A DNA stretch of 33,396 nt, taken from contig MNXM01000333.1 of the NCBI GenBank assembly GCA_001872605.1, positions 1-33,396 of the forward strand, written 5' to 3'. The notes under the pieces were generated by a model, which was not told the DNA's origin, did no database searches, and saw only the letters and a program-made list of their open reading frames with translations. Each line of letters begins with the position of its first letter. Position 1 is the stretch's first letter. The position numbers and the translations under genes are program-made. Origin of the DNA: Armatimonadetes bacterium CG2_30_59_28. GTDB lineage: Bacteria > Armatimonadota > Abditibacteriia > CG2-30-59-28. Shown here piece after piece: positions 23,272 through 31,419 of this stretch.

Positions 23272-25023
23272 CTACTCCGGCACGAGCTCTTTTTCGCCGA
23301 CGAGATTGTCCTGCAGGTACCACCGAACGGTCGTCTTCCCTTTGCCGCGAACCTTCACCGACACAGATTCTCCGGGAGCGTGTGCGCGGTCATATACCGT
23401 TTTTTCATTCCCGTCCTGGTCGACCGTCACCACTCTGAAGGTCATTTCATCGGGCCCGGAATCCGGTATCGTGTACTCGATGGCGCCTTCGACATCCTGT
23501 GAAGCAGGCGGGGGCGGTGGAGGTGGCGGTGGCTTTTCACCTTTGCTGATAGATAAATCCACTGGCATGTTCTTCTCGATCATGTGTCCGGCGCTTGGAG
23601 ACTGACGAATCACGTTGCCCTTGGCTACCGTGGTGTTGAATTCCTCCGTTGTGCCTCCCAGCAACAACCCCTGATTCATGAGCGTGCGCTTCGCCGCGGC
23701 CACCGCCATGTTGGTTACGTCAGGAACTTGCGTCAAGTCGACTTGAGGTCCCAGACTACGCGTCAGGGAAATGACAGCACTCTCCTCGATCTGTTCACCC
23801 GGACGCGGCATCTGAGAAATGATATGATCCAGCGGCACTGTCTCGTGATACTCACCCTGAGTAGACCATCGCAGGTTGAGGGCGGAGAGTTCCTGCTCGG
23901 CTTCTGAGAGCGGACGCCCTACCAGGTTCGGGACAAGCACGAGCTCAGGTTGTGCCTTCTGAGCAACCATCAAACCCACACCGGCGGCCACCAGCGCGAG
24001 CAGTATCCCCAGCACCCACCCCATCGCCGCCGACCCCGGCCGCTCGATGGGACGCGGCGGGGTGCGCTCTCGCTCGTCATAGCGCACGTCCTGGACAGAG
24101 GGTGGACGGATCATTGTGCGGTCGAGTGACTCTGCACCGACTTTTTTCCCGCCGGTGGCAAGCGGGCGGGAGAGAACGACCGTGCGGTCAGCGTCTTCAT
24201 CAACCTCCTTGCCTTTCTCGATACGCTCCAGGTCCTGTGCCATATCGAGCGCGGAGGAATACCGCTTCCGTGCGCTCTTTTGCAGCGCCTTGTAGATCAC
24301 GTACTCCATCGCGCGGGAAACTCCAGCGCGTCGTTCCGAGGGGGCTGGTGGTTCCTCCTCCGCATGTTTCAGGGCCACGGAAACAGGATTCTCCCCCGAA
24401 AACGGCAGTTCGCCGGTAACCATCTCATAGAGCACCACTCCCAGGGAATATAGGTCACTTGCGTATACCGCAGGTTCTCCACGGGCTTGTTCTGGCGAGA
24501 TGTATTGCACCGTGCCAACGATGGCATGGGTTTTCGTCAGCGAGTCCGATTCCACGGCTCGAGCAATGCCGAAATCTGTGACTTTGGCAATACCGCCGTC
24601 GGCGATGAGGATGTTATGGGGTTTGATATCCCGGTGAATGATCCTGTTCTCGTGGGCTTTAACAAGGGCGTGCGCCACCTGCTTCCCGATTCCGGCAGCG
24701 CGGGCTTCATCCAGCGGGCCCTCCTGTCGGATCACCTGCTTGAGGTTAGGGCCGTCGACAAGCTCCATGACAATGTAGAGCGCATCTTCGTCCTGACAGA
24801 TATCAAAAACGCCACAAATGTTCGGGTGGCTTAGCTTGGCGGCTGCCTGGGCCTCTCGGCGGAATCGGTGGATGAATTCCTCGTCGGCCCAGAACTGCTT
24901 CCGCATCACTTTCACGGCAACATCGCGTTCCAGTAATTGGTCGAGGGCGGCATAGGTGACAGCCATGCCACCCTCGCCGACAACATGCTTCAGTTGGTAA
25001 CGTTCGTTGAGGACTTTTTTCAT
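23272..25023 (-). CDS. PASTA-domain Ser/Thr protein kinase (PknB/PrkC family)
   Basis: 583 aa from the ATG at 25023; a start at 25053 would leave only about 15 bases of leader after the promoter. Kinase domain about 9-270: GEGGMA loop at 16-21, Lys38, HRD at 130-132, DFG at 150-152, SPEQARGE. The juxtamembrane segment (271-332) has two similar motifs, DRTVVL (Thr281) and DRTMIR (Thr303). One transmembrane helix at about 334-354 is followed by two extracellular PASTA domains (about 358-500), an eight-proline stretch and a C-terminal beta domain of about 75 residues. PASTA domains bind peptidoglycan fragments or lipid II, so this couples wall status to intracellular phosphorylation. Operon: kinase, FHA protein, tsaE, tsaB, rimI. 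Confidence 0.95.
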   Translation of the reverse strand: MKKVLNERYQLKHVVGEGGMAVTYAALDQLLERDVAVKVMRKQFWADEEFIHRFRREAQAAAKLSHPNICGVFDICQDEDALYIVMELVDGPNLKQVIRQEGPLDEARAAGIGKQVAHALVKAHENRIIHRDIKPHNILIADGGIAKVTDFGIARAVESDSLTKTHAIVGTVQYISPEQARGEPAVYASDLYSLGVVLYEMVTGELPFSGENPVSVALKHAEEEPPAPSERRAGVSRAMEYVIYKALQKSARKRYSSALDMAQDLERIEKGKEVDEDADRTVVLSRPLATGGKKVGAESLDRTMIRPPSVQDVRYDERERTPPRPIERPGSAAMGWVLGILLALVAAGVGLMVAQKAQPELVLVPNLVGRPLSEAEQELSALNLRWSTQGEYHETVPLDHIISQMPRPGEQIEESAVISLTRSLGPQVDLTQVPDVTNMAVAAAKRTLMNQGLLLGGTTEEFNTTVAKGNVIRQSPSAGHMIEKNMPVDLSISKGEKPPPPPPPPPASQDVEGAIEYTIPDSGPDEMTFRVVTVDQDGNEKTVYDRAHAPGESVSVKVRGKGKTTVRWYLQDNLVGEKELVPE

Positions 25024-25075
25024 TTGCAGAGACCAACGGACGACACAATGCATTCAGTATCGAGTATGTCGTCAG

Positions 25076-25104
25076 AGTATAACATAACGATAGGGCTTTG
25101 TCAT
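25076..25104 (-). promoter_or_regulatory. Promoter of the kinase operon
   Basis: Minus-strand ATGACA (25104-25099), 17-base spacer, TATACT (25081-25076). The predicted start near 25069 gives about 45 bases of leader to the ATG at 25023. Confidence 0.65.
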
Positions 25105-25122
25105 TTTGCGATAAGTCGCCGG

Positions 25123-25160
25123 GAATCACACCCACACATCGTAGATGTATGTCGTGATTC
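25123..25160. repeat. Imperfect inverted repeat upstream of the kinase promoter
   Basis: GAATCAC and GTGATTC (25123-25129 and 25154-25160) flank ACATC-GTA-GATGT, forming an imperfect hairpin. It lies between the stop codon of the TPR segment (25199) and the kinase promoter. No T-tract follows on the minus strand, so it may be a weak terminator or an operator. Confidence 0.4.
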
Positions 25161-25198
25161 AGGCGGCAGGCGCATCGGCCTTCGCCCCGAGAATGCGC

Positions 25199-25771
25199 TC
25201 ACGGAAGAGCATTCGACGCTGGGAGAGAGGGGTCGATTCCAACCCTTCGGACGGCCTGTTCAACTTCTTTCCGCGCCTTGACCCGCCGCGCGCGCTCTCG
25301 CATGTCGTTAATGTCCAATTCGTCAGATGGGGGGAAGGTAAGGTCTTCTACGCGCTGTTTCGAGATACGGAGAGCCTCCCGGGCGAGACGTTGCGCCTCT
25401 GCTGTTTCGCCGGCCTGAGACAGTGATTCCGCAGCAGCAGTCAGTACAAGCGGCTCTCTGGATTTGGCGGCCTGGCGAGCGATGCGGTGGGCAAGCTCTT
25501 CTGCCTTGCCGCGCTCGTTCCCGGATTTGTACAGCTTGATGAGCGCGAGGGCCGCCGCGCCCGCTTCTTCCCGGGAGAAATGCTTGTCAACGAGAAGCTC
25601 GTTGGCCCAACGCTCCTCGTCGAGGTTTCCCAGTCCGTTTGCTGTTTCAGCAAGAATCGACAGTCCGGCCGGAGTGAAGGGGCTGTCTGGAAACTTCTCG
25701 GCGAGGGTTCGCAGGAGCCGTGCGGTCTCCGCGGGTTTCGGGCGCTTTAGCTTCACAGCCAACTCAAACAT
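25199..25771 (-). CDS. TPR-type C-terminal half of a split membrane protein gene
   Basis: 190 aa as an ORF from the ATG at 25771. It is helical and TPR-like (LLRTLAEKFPDSPFTPAGL, AEELAHRIARQAAKS). Upstream of that ATG the same frame continues with further TPR-like sequence (ALEEVITQYPRTRWADNA), back to a stop about 110 bases upstream, so the ATG is probably internal and this is the C-terminal half of the protein whose N-terminal half is the adjacent membrane ORF. The halves are offset by one base; the change of frame lies at about 25818-25840. Alternatively it is a separate gene coupled by the 19-base overlap. Confidence 0.55.
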   Translation of the reverse strand: MFELAVKLKRPKPAETARLLRTLAEKFPDSPFTPAGLSILAETANGLGNLDEERWANELLVDKHFSREEAGAAALALIKLYKSGNERGKAEELAHRIARQAAKSREPLVLTAAAESLSQAGETAEAQRLAREALRISKQRVEDLTFPPSDELDINDMRERARRVKARKEVEQAVRRVGIDPSLPASNALP

Positions 25772-26685
25772 GGCATTATCCGCCCAGCGTGTGCGCGGGT
25801 ATTGCGTGATGACTTCTTCGAGGGCATCGACACTGCAAAGCTGGTTGTGCCTCCGAGAAGCACACCGCGGTATCCCGCGTACTTAGCGAAAGCAGGACCT
25901 GCAAGGTAGACAACCGGTACGCTGCCATACACCCTGAACTGCTGAGAATACCAGAACTGCGCCGCACGGGGATCGGCGGCTTCGCGGGTACTGCCGTAGG
26001 AGAGCTTCATCAGGGCGCCACTCCAGACGTAAGCCAGGAGCACTGCTGTCACAAGGCAGCATGTCGTCGCCGTTCGCGCCGCGCTCTTTTGCGGCTGTGG
26101 ACGAACGACCAGTCGAGAATGGCACCGGTACATGACGCCCGCAATGCCGAGGAGAACGACCTTGCTCACCATCCAGTTGCCCGGGGGCGGGTTCTTCCCG
26201 AGGCTCCCGGCAAGGCTCTGCAATGTGAGAACGGGATTCAAATCCATTCCGCCCAGCAAGTCCAGCGCCAGATACAGACCGGCGACGACAATCCCCGCCA
26301 CCGGGTTGCGGAGCCACGTCGTCGCCGTAAGCGCAATCATGCCCAGAAACAGCGCAGAAGGCAGCCAGGCACATAACGATGCGAACAAAGGGAACTTGTC
26401 GATAGCGATCCAGCAAACGAGAAGCATCCCATCGACAATAGCGACAAGAAACAGGAGCGCAACGACTACGCGAAGCAGGAGAACGCTATTTACATTCAGT
26501 GGTTTTGAGAACGTAATCTCTTCAACGTGGGAGCGGTACTCGATCCCCAGTAGATGAGCGAAGAGAAAAGCGGCCAATCCCGCCCCCAGGCACTCGCCGG
26601 TTCGGGCAGCCACCGCCGGGGTGAAGAAGGACGCCATCGCCATGTGCCAGAACGTCGTCAACTGAGTTGCGGCGATGGGTATCAC
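25753..26685 (-). CDS. ABC-2-permease-like membrane protein, N-terminal half of a split gene
   Basis: 310 aa ORF with a GTG at 26685. At least six hydrophobic helices and phrases such as RTGECLGAGLAAFLFAHLL, IEYRSHVEEITFSKP typical of ABC-2 type permease domains that interact with an unseen ATPase. Upstream of the GTG the frame stays open to about 26775 and encodes LPNLRVLSQRNLRILAGNTY and YWLLVIP, which completes the first helix, but no ATG is present; the true start is uncertain or the 5' end is damaged. The last 20 or so residues of the ORF are out-of-frame sequence: the protein appears to continue in the TPR frame. Confidence 0.6.
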   Translation of the reverse strand: MIPIAATQLTTFWHMAMASFFTPAVAARTGECLGAGLAAFLFAHLLGIEYRSHVEEITFSKPLNVNSVLLLRVVVALLFLVAIVDGMLLVCWIAIDKFPLFASLCAWLPSALFLGMIALTATTWLRNPVAGIVVAGLYLALDLLGGMDLNPVLTLQSLAGSLGKNPPPGNWMVSKVVLLGIAGVMYRCHSRLVVRPQPQKSAARTATTCCLVTAVLLAYVWSGALMKLSYGSTREAADPRAAQFWYSQQFRVYGSVPVVYLAGPAFAKYAGYRGVLLGGTTSFAVSMPSKKSSRNTRAHAGRIMPCLSWL

Positions 26686-26847
26686 CAGCAGCCAGTATGT
26701 GTTTCCAGCGAGGATTCGCAGGTTGCGTTGGGAGAGAACTCTCAGGTTCGGGAGTGACAGGGCGCAGGTGATTTGTGTGTCCCCTCAATCATCACGCACG
26801 AAGTTGCACGTAACCGCTGTGGCTTGTGCATCCTGCGCATGGTTCTT

Positions 26848-26866
26848 CATGGGCAAAACGCCCATG
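26848..26866. repeat. CATGGGC-AAAAC-GCCCATG hairpin
   Basis: A perfect 7-bp stem with a 5-base loop between two minus-strand genes. It lacks a T-tract on either side. The motif GGGCAAAACGCCCATGCTACG is, in my experience, a phrase repeated in several environmental genomes, but it occurs once here. The rest of 26776-26888 shows nothing. Confidence 0.4.
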
Positions 26867-26888
26867 CTACGCGCGGTGGCAAAGCGGG

Positions 26889-27395
26889 CTATTCTACCCG
26901 CGGTCCCATGAACACAATTAGCAATAGGAGTACCGAGATGGGGATCAACACGTAGCAGGCGTACTTGCTGTTGGTCGCCATTTCTGGCGTCATCACACCA
27001 ATTGCTGGCATCGTGCTCTGCCGGTAGTAGTCAGCCCACTCGCCGAAGTATTCTTCAATGGACTTCTGACCTTGACCGGGGAGACCCTCCGTGTCCGTGC
27101 CCATGTCTGAGTTTGTCCAGTAAGTCAAGTCTTTACGAACCTGGTTGACTCCGTCCCACACGGGCTGCTTGTAAATAAAGCTCAACTTCTGCACACGGGC
27201 CGCGTATTTGTCGAGGGCCGCCACTGCGCGCCCAATAATCTCCTGCGCCCCGCGGATGTTCACCTCGCGCCGAGCCATCCGCAACTGCCACGTCACAGAC
27301 CGACGGGTGAAATAGCCTGTCCCGAACAGGTGGTTGGCGCAAACAATAAGCGTAATGGCGAGAAAGACCCAGTTCAGCTTCTTTACGACGGCCAT
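26889..27395 (-). CDS. Small two-TM envelope protein of unknown function
   Basis: 168 aa. One hydrophobic helix at about 8-26 and another at about 146-164 enclose a soluble loop of about 120 residues that is probably periplasmic or cytoplasmic depending on orientation. No family is recognised. A G-rich site (AGGGGGGGG) lies 8 bases before the ATG. An extended -10 promoter is just upstream, so it is transcribed separately from the ARPP-1 gene. Confidence 0.6.
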   Translation of the reverse strand: MAVVKKLNWVFLAITLIVCANHLFGTGYFTRRSVTWQLRMARREVNIRGAQEIIGRAVAALDKYAARVQKLSFIYKQPVWDGVNQVRKDLTYWTNSDMGTDTEGLPGQGQKSIEEYFGEWADYYRQSTMPAIGVMTPEMATNSKYACYVLIPISVLLLLIVFMGPRVE

Positions 27396-27450
27396 AATCG
27401 ACCCCCCCCTGACAGAGAGATGGCGGACTTAAGTCGTCCACGTTGACTCG

Positions 27451-27459
27451 ATTATACCA
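27451..27459 (-). promoter_or_regulatory. Extended -10 promoter of the two-TM protein gene
   Basis: Minus-strand TGGTATAAT (27459-27451), an extended -10 element; the -35 region is poor (TATGTT). It sits immediately downstream of the terminator at 27480-27513. Confidence 0.5.
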
Positions 27460-27479
27460 GAACGCGCACAGGAAACATA

Positions 27480-27513
27480 AAGGCCGGAGCATGATGCAGC
27501 CTGCTCCGGCCTT
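27480..27513 (-). terminator. Rho-independent terminator of the ARPP-1 gene
   Basis: 12-bp stem AAGGCCGGAGCA/TGCTCCGGCCTT with a 10-base loop, followed on the minus strand by TTATGTTTCC. It lies 33 bases after the stop codon at 27546. Confidence 0.75.
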
Positions 27514-27545
27514 GGGATGGCCACTGCCCGCACGAAACGGACGGG

Positions 27546-28709
27546 TCATCGCGTATGTTGTTCGCGACGCTGCTGCAGGTTGGGGGTAGGGGAGACCTGT
27601 TGATTCAGTTCTCCCACGGGGGGCGCCATCATTGACACCTCGCCAACGAACATGTCCGAATGGATGAGCATTTCCTTGTACAATAGCGCAGAGCCGTGCA
27701 GCGTTCCCTTGTGGAACTCCAGTGCCGCGCCAACGCCATCCGTCTGTCCTGGCAGCCATTGGGCCGAAGCTGCGCGCGACAGGAAGGATTCAATCTCCTT
27801 GAGCGTCGTTGTGCCCGTCCACGCGTCCCCCACCACGTCCACGACATACGACTTCAGCAGCTTCGGGTAGAGAGCGCGGAACATGTCGGTGTCTCCGAAG
27901 ATATCCACAGCGAGAATTCGTTTCCCAAACGTTGCAGCAACACCTACCACCCGTGGGTGAACCTCCGGAACGTCCGAGAGGGTTTTGATGTAGGGATCGA
28001 TGTCGTCCTGTACCCGCTTGTCGGCGTACACTTCCTTGGCGGCGGCGGTCGGCGTTTCGACCTGCAGGCGCGACTGGTTCTCGGAGATGGACGACCAGAC
28101 GCTGCTCTGATCCTTGGAGACTTTCGCTGCCTGACGAACTCTGTTGGGGACCGCGTATTCGGCCGCCTCGAACGACTCGGTTTTGTTCACCCAGCGCCCA
28201 TGCTCGGTGCAGAAGACATGCACCTTCAGCTTGCCGCTGTCTGGTGGCGCCAGGAGATCGTTCTGCATCGTCCGGTCCTGCTTGGCGCCCTTCAGAATCT
28301 CGCCGCTCATGATGTAGATGTACTCGCCCGACGTGTTCTCCAACAGCACCGTGTTAACCTGGGCGCTTTCCCCCAGCTCTGTCACCCTCAATACACCGCG
28401 CTTCAGCGCCCGATCGAGAGTGAGATACGAACCGATGGGGAAAGTCGACTTGGCGATAATGGGGTAGATCGACAGCCCCTCATGCCTCCGTGGCTCCAGC
28501 ACGGCGAGTTTCTCGAGATACTTCCCGATGATGGGATTCTGCATGCCCGGAACGTCGGGCGACGGCAGCACGCGACTGGAAATCGTGTCGACATTCGGTG
28601 GGGTCGAGAAGCCCTGGGTCGAAAATGCCACAACGCCAACAGCAATCAGCACCGCAGCAGACAACCCACACCACATCGCTCTTAGCAATGTTCGACCGTC
28701 TGTTTTCAT
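27546..28709 (-). CDS. ARPP-1 (DUF6569) family secreted protein
   Basis: 387 aa with an N-terminal signal or anchor segment (about 10-29, LLRAMWCGLSAAVLIAVGVV). The body matches the ARPP-1 family as I know it: LSIYPIIA, YLTLDRALKRGVLRVTE, the strand VNTVLLENTSGEYIYIMSGE, then GAKQDRTMQNDLL, and CTEHGRWVN. The family is a beta-rich domain found in contexts with ARG/rhodanese phosphatase proteins; no enzymatic role is established to my knowledge. GGGAGGA lies just before the ATG. It ends at a strong terminator. Confidence 0.75.
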   Translation of the reverse strand: MKTDGRTLLRAMWCGLSAAVLIAVGVVAFSTQGFSTPPNVDTISSRVLPSPDVPGMQNPIIGKYLEKLAVLEPRRHEGLSIYPIIAKSTFPIGSYLTLDRALKRGVLRVTELGESAQVNTVLLENTSGEYIYIMSGEILKGAKQDRTMQNDLLAPPDSGKLKVHVFCTEHGRWVNKTESFEAAEYAVPNRVRQAAKVSKDQSSVWSSISENQSRLQVETPTAAAKEVYADKRVQDDIDPYIKTLSDVPEVHPRVVGVAATFGKRILAVDIFGDTDMFRALYPKLLKSYVVDVVGDAWTGTTTLKEIESFLSRAASAQWLPGQTDGVGAALEFHKGTLHGSALLYKEMLIHSDMFVGEVSMMAPPVGELNQQVSPTPNLQQRREQHTR

Positions 28710-28886
28710 AACCGTCCTCCCTCAAGGTAAGATTGTGGCATTAGACGGAGAATGCTCACTCGGAGTTCCGCGGAGGGATGGTAGCAGATGGCGATTGGCT
28801 AATAGCAGACAGCGGATATGGATTCCCTCCCCTACGAGTCTCTTAGATTAACGAGGGGAAGCATCCCCCGATACAAGGTAGCCATT

Positions 28887-28935
28887 CCCCCTCACCCTCG
28901 AACCCAAAGGGTTCGAGGGTGAGGGGGTGTTTTTA
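28887..28935 (+). terminator. Strong terminator-like hairpin without an obvious upstream gene
   Basis: A perfect 19-bp stem (28887-28905 with 28909-28927), loop AAA, followed by TGTTTTTA on the plus strand. The nearest plus-strand gene starts downstream at 29303 and the gene upstream points away. So the hairpin could end an unannotated plus-strand RNA in 28710-28886, or be a mobile palindrome. On the minus strand no T-run follows. The rest of 28710-29228 has no credible gene. Confidence 0.65.
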
Positions 28936-29189
28936 TCCGTAACGAGTATACATCGCTACCCGACGCGATTGACATCTGCCCATGACGCGTTTTCATCCTG
29001 TCCACAATATCGGTTTGCGGAACGACAAGGTGAAAGGTGTGTCGGTGCTGCGGCTTGTATGACCGGTGCGATAAGTACTGCGATGGTTGCTGCGATGAGT
29101 GCGGTGTGAGTATGCTGGAAATATTTCGGGGAAGTCAAGCAACCCAGCCAGAAGAGTGCCAATCATTAGATGTCGAAGCGCAGGGGGGA

Positions 29190-29257
29190 CTCTTGGATCG
29201 TCGCATCCCTGCATTGCCGCAAGCCCACTTGCGCTCTTTGGATCGTCGGGTTAGAAT
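29190..29257 (+). promoter_or_regulatory. Promoter and direct repeats upstream of the Gfo/Idh/MocA gene
   Basis: TTGCGC (29229-29234) and TAGAAT (29252-29257), 17-base spacer. An imperfect direct repeat CTCTTGGATCGTCG (29190-29203) and CTCTTTGGATCGTCG (29234-29248) has its second copy inside the spacer, which would suit a repressor binding site. Confidence 0.45.
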
Positions 29258-29302
29258 GCGTGGGTTTCGGCATTGGCAATCATAAAGAGGGGAGACAACA
29301 CA

Positions 29303-30463
29303 TTGGACAAGGTCAACATCGCCATCATTGGTTGCGGCGGCATCGCGGGGGCGCACCGGAAAGGCTATGAGGCGCTCTGGGAGAATGGGCTGAGAGAGTT
29401 CCAGATTGTTGCCGCGTGCGACGTTGATGAACAGAAGGCAGCGGACATGGCGGGGGCGGTGGCTGCATTTCAGGGGCAATGCCCCGAGGTGTACGCGGAT
29501 GTCGATGCCATGTTGAGTTCCTGCAGCACCATCGACGCGGTGGACATTTGCGCGCTGCACCGTCCGCACCACATACTCGCGAATGCGTGTCTTGAAGCGG
29601 GGAAGCACGTCACTATCGAGAAGCCGCTGGCCATCACCCTGCGCGCCGGAAAGACCATGTTGGACACGGCGGAGAAAACGGGCAAGCTGCTGTACGTGGC
29701 GGAGAACTACCGACGCGACATCCGCAACCGCGCCGCCAAATGGGCGATGGACAAAGGAATGATTGGCGCGCCGCGGACGTTTCACTTCACCGACGCGCGT
29801 GAGCGTCTCTGGTACTGGGGGTGGCGTGAACACAAACAGGACGCCGGCGCGGGTTGGTCGCTTGATGGTGGGGTTCACTTCGCCGATCTGTTCCGTTACT
29901 ATCTCGGTGAAGTGGACGAGCTGTACGCCATCGTCGCTGCGTATAACACCACTCGCTACCGGGATCGTGAAGCGATGGCAGATCCGGTGGAAGTGGATGT
30001 GGAGGACACCACGCTCGCGTTGCTGAAGTTCGAGAATGGCGTCACGGGCCAGTGGTCCTCGTGCTCCGTCGCGCCGGGGAGGGAAACTGCCGACCGCATC
30101 ATCTACGGTGCCGAAGGTTCCCTCGAATTTGGCGGCGGACTCCAGACGCGAACGCAGAACCTCAGCAGTGACGAATTGGTCGAAGCCTACCGCAAGGACG
30201 TGTCACATGATGAGTGGGAGCGCAACTTCCCGCGGGACATCATGGACCCCATCGCCACCGAGTTGCACGACTTCATCCGCTGGATCACCACGGGCGAAAA
30301 GGCCGAGACCGACGGACTGGAGGGCTACAAATCGGAAGCCATCCCCATCGCCCTGTTCGAGTCCCACGCCCTCAACGCGCCCGTCAAGCTCGCCGACGTG
30401 GAAGCGCTGAAGCACGAGCTTTACCAGAACGAGATCAATGAGGGGTTGGGGTTGATTGCGTGA
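29303..30463 (+). CDS. Gfo/Idh/MocA family oxidoreductase
   Basis: 386 aa from a TTG at 29303 that is 8 bases after GAGGGGAG. The frame is open to another TTG at 29273 but that lacks a ribosome site. The Rossmann motif GCGGIAG lies at about 10-16, the catalytic EKPLA with Lys107 follows the second core, and DGGVHFADLFRYYLG carries the conserved His/Asp of the substrate domain. The family uses NAD(P) to oxidise or reduce sugars, inositols and amino sugars. No neighbouring gene indicates the substrate; the flanking repeats suggest the operator noted upstream. Confidence 0.92.
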   Translation: MDKVNIAIIGCGGIAGAHRKGYEALWENGLREFQIVAACDVDEQKAADMAGAVAAFQGQCPEVYADVDAMLSSCSTIDAVDICALHRPHHILANACLEAGKHVTIEKPLAITLRAGKTMLDTAEKTGKLLYVAENYRRDIRNRAAKWAMDKGMIGAPRTFHFTDARERLWYWGWREHKQDAGAGWSLDGGVHFADLFRYYLGEVDELYAIVAAYNTTRYRDREAMADPVEVDVEDTTLALLKFENGVTGQWSSCSVAPGRETADRIIYGAEGSLEFGGGLQTRTQNLSSDELVEAYRKDVSHDEWERNFPRDIMDPIATELHDFIRWITTGEKAETDGLEGYKSEAIPIALFESHALNAPVKLADVEALKHELYQNEINEGLGLIA

Positions 30464-30608
30464 GGCTGACGGCGCAACGCGGCTGTCCACCGCCTACGCA
30501 ATCGTCGTCGTTCTCGTGCTCGTTCCCGTCGTCGAAGGCAGTTGCGAGTTCGAGCCCGACCACGAGCAGGAGTACGAGTAGAAGCGCGATTCTCATCTGA
30601 TGTGGCAC

Positions 30609-31091
30609 TCAAGATAAAGCAGGCGTGGATGATTTCTCCGGCTGCTGTGAGGACTTGTCCGCCTCCTCGCTCAGCAGCGTCTCCATGATTTCCTGAATCA
30701 CCCTCGGAAGATTTGGCTGCGAAAAGCTCATCCCCGGCGCAGGAACGCGATGGTGTTTGATGTCGGGATGCACATGCTTGTGATGAGGTTGCGTACTTTG
30801 GAGCGACGGGTCGTCCGGATGTGGTTGCGGGTCATACCAGTAGAGCTTCGCGCTGGCTCGCCATACCTCATACCCATACCCATCGATCATTGCTGGCAGC
30901 CGATGGTAGACGATTCTCGGGCGCACGACTAACCGCACGTCACCGGGGAAGTGCACCTCCCCTTCAATGCGTGCAAGGCTGCCTCCGCGCCGGATAAAGC
31001 GAAGCGTGGAATGCTCGATGCAGGGGAACGTCTCGGCGAGGCTGTATATGAACAGCTCATAGTCTTCAGGCGTGCGGAGTTCGTTGCTCAT
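30609..31091 (-). CDS. TumE-like (DUF6516) toxin candidate
   Basis: 160 aa from the ATG at 31091; its ATGA overlaps the stop codon of the upstream 89-aa gene, so translation is coupled. The longer frame to 31202 lies inside that gene. Features resemble the TumE/DUF6516 family of small proteins: a charged strand LARIEGEVHF, a tyrosine-rich YGYEVWRASAKLYWYDPQPH, then PHHKHVHPDIKHH, a His-rich segment typical of the family, and a C-terminal helix. TumE proteins act as toxins partnered with an HTH protein TumA. The partner here is not HTH-like, so toxicity is inferred from family resemblance and layout only. Between 30464 and 30608 there is low-complexity CGAG-rich sequence but no gene. Confidence 0.6.
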   Translation of the reverse strand: MSNELRTPEDYELFIYSLAETFPCIEHSTLRFIRRGGSLARIEGEVHFPGDVRLVVRPRIVYHRLPAMIDGYGYEVWRASAKLYWYDPQPHPDDPSLQSTQPHHKHVHPDIKHHRVPAPGMSFSQPNLPRVIQEIMETLLSEEADKSSQQPEKSSTPALS

Positions 31092-31357
31092 GCCGCCACT
31101 CGAATCAAACCCGCAAGAGTGGGTTCGCTGTGTTGAATCCTCTGAACTTCGTCGCGATACATCGCCTGTCTTGCCAGCCATGTCCGATAGACGCTGGCCC
31201 ATTCACCGAAGTCCAGTACCCAGCGATCGTCTTCCGGTTCCTCGCCGCTCATGTATGCCGCGTAGAAGGTCTCTGAACGCACACCGTACCTGCGCTCAAA
31301 GGTCAGCATCTCTTCCTCAAGAGAATGGATGTCTCCGAGGATGTCCTGGAGCGTCAT
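31088..31357 (-). CDS. Small helical antitoxin-like partner protein
   Basis: 89 aa from the ATG at 31357 with GAGGTG five bases upstream; the TTG start at 31369 overlaps that site. The sequence is predicted helical, with LEEEMLTFERRYGVRSETFYAAYMSG followed by an acidic stretch and FGEWASVYRTWLARQAM. This pattern (E.kYG.s..eF...y.. then an aromatic EW helix) is what I recognise as a frequent companion of TumE-like genes, though not a named antitoxin. The 4-base overlap with the next gene and the shared strong promoter support a two-gene toxin/antitoxin-type unit. Confidence 0.55.
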   Translation of the reverse strand: MTLQDILGDIHSLEEEMLTFERRYGVRSETFYAAYMSGEEPEDDRWVLDFGEWASVYRTWLARQAMYRDEVQRIQHSEPTLAGLIRVAA

Positions 31358-31419
31358 GTTACACCTCAAATACGGAGGGTATTGAGTTCTCCCGCCGCCG
31401 GGTAATGATTCCGCTGTGT

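Noticed and set aside
28909-28919. GGTTCGAGGGT reminiscent of a tRNA T-arm
   Set aside because: It is half of a perfect palindrome; no D-arm, anticodon arm or acceptor stem around it.
28927-29285. Small plus-strand open frames downstream of the orphan hairpin
   Set aside because: No ribosome sites; they overlap the promoter and direct repeats ahead of the oxidoreductase.
29135-29878. 247-residue minus-strand open frame
   Set aside because: Antisense to the Gfo/Idh/MocA gene, which has clear motifs and ribosome site.
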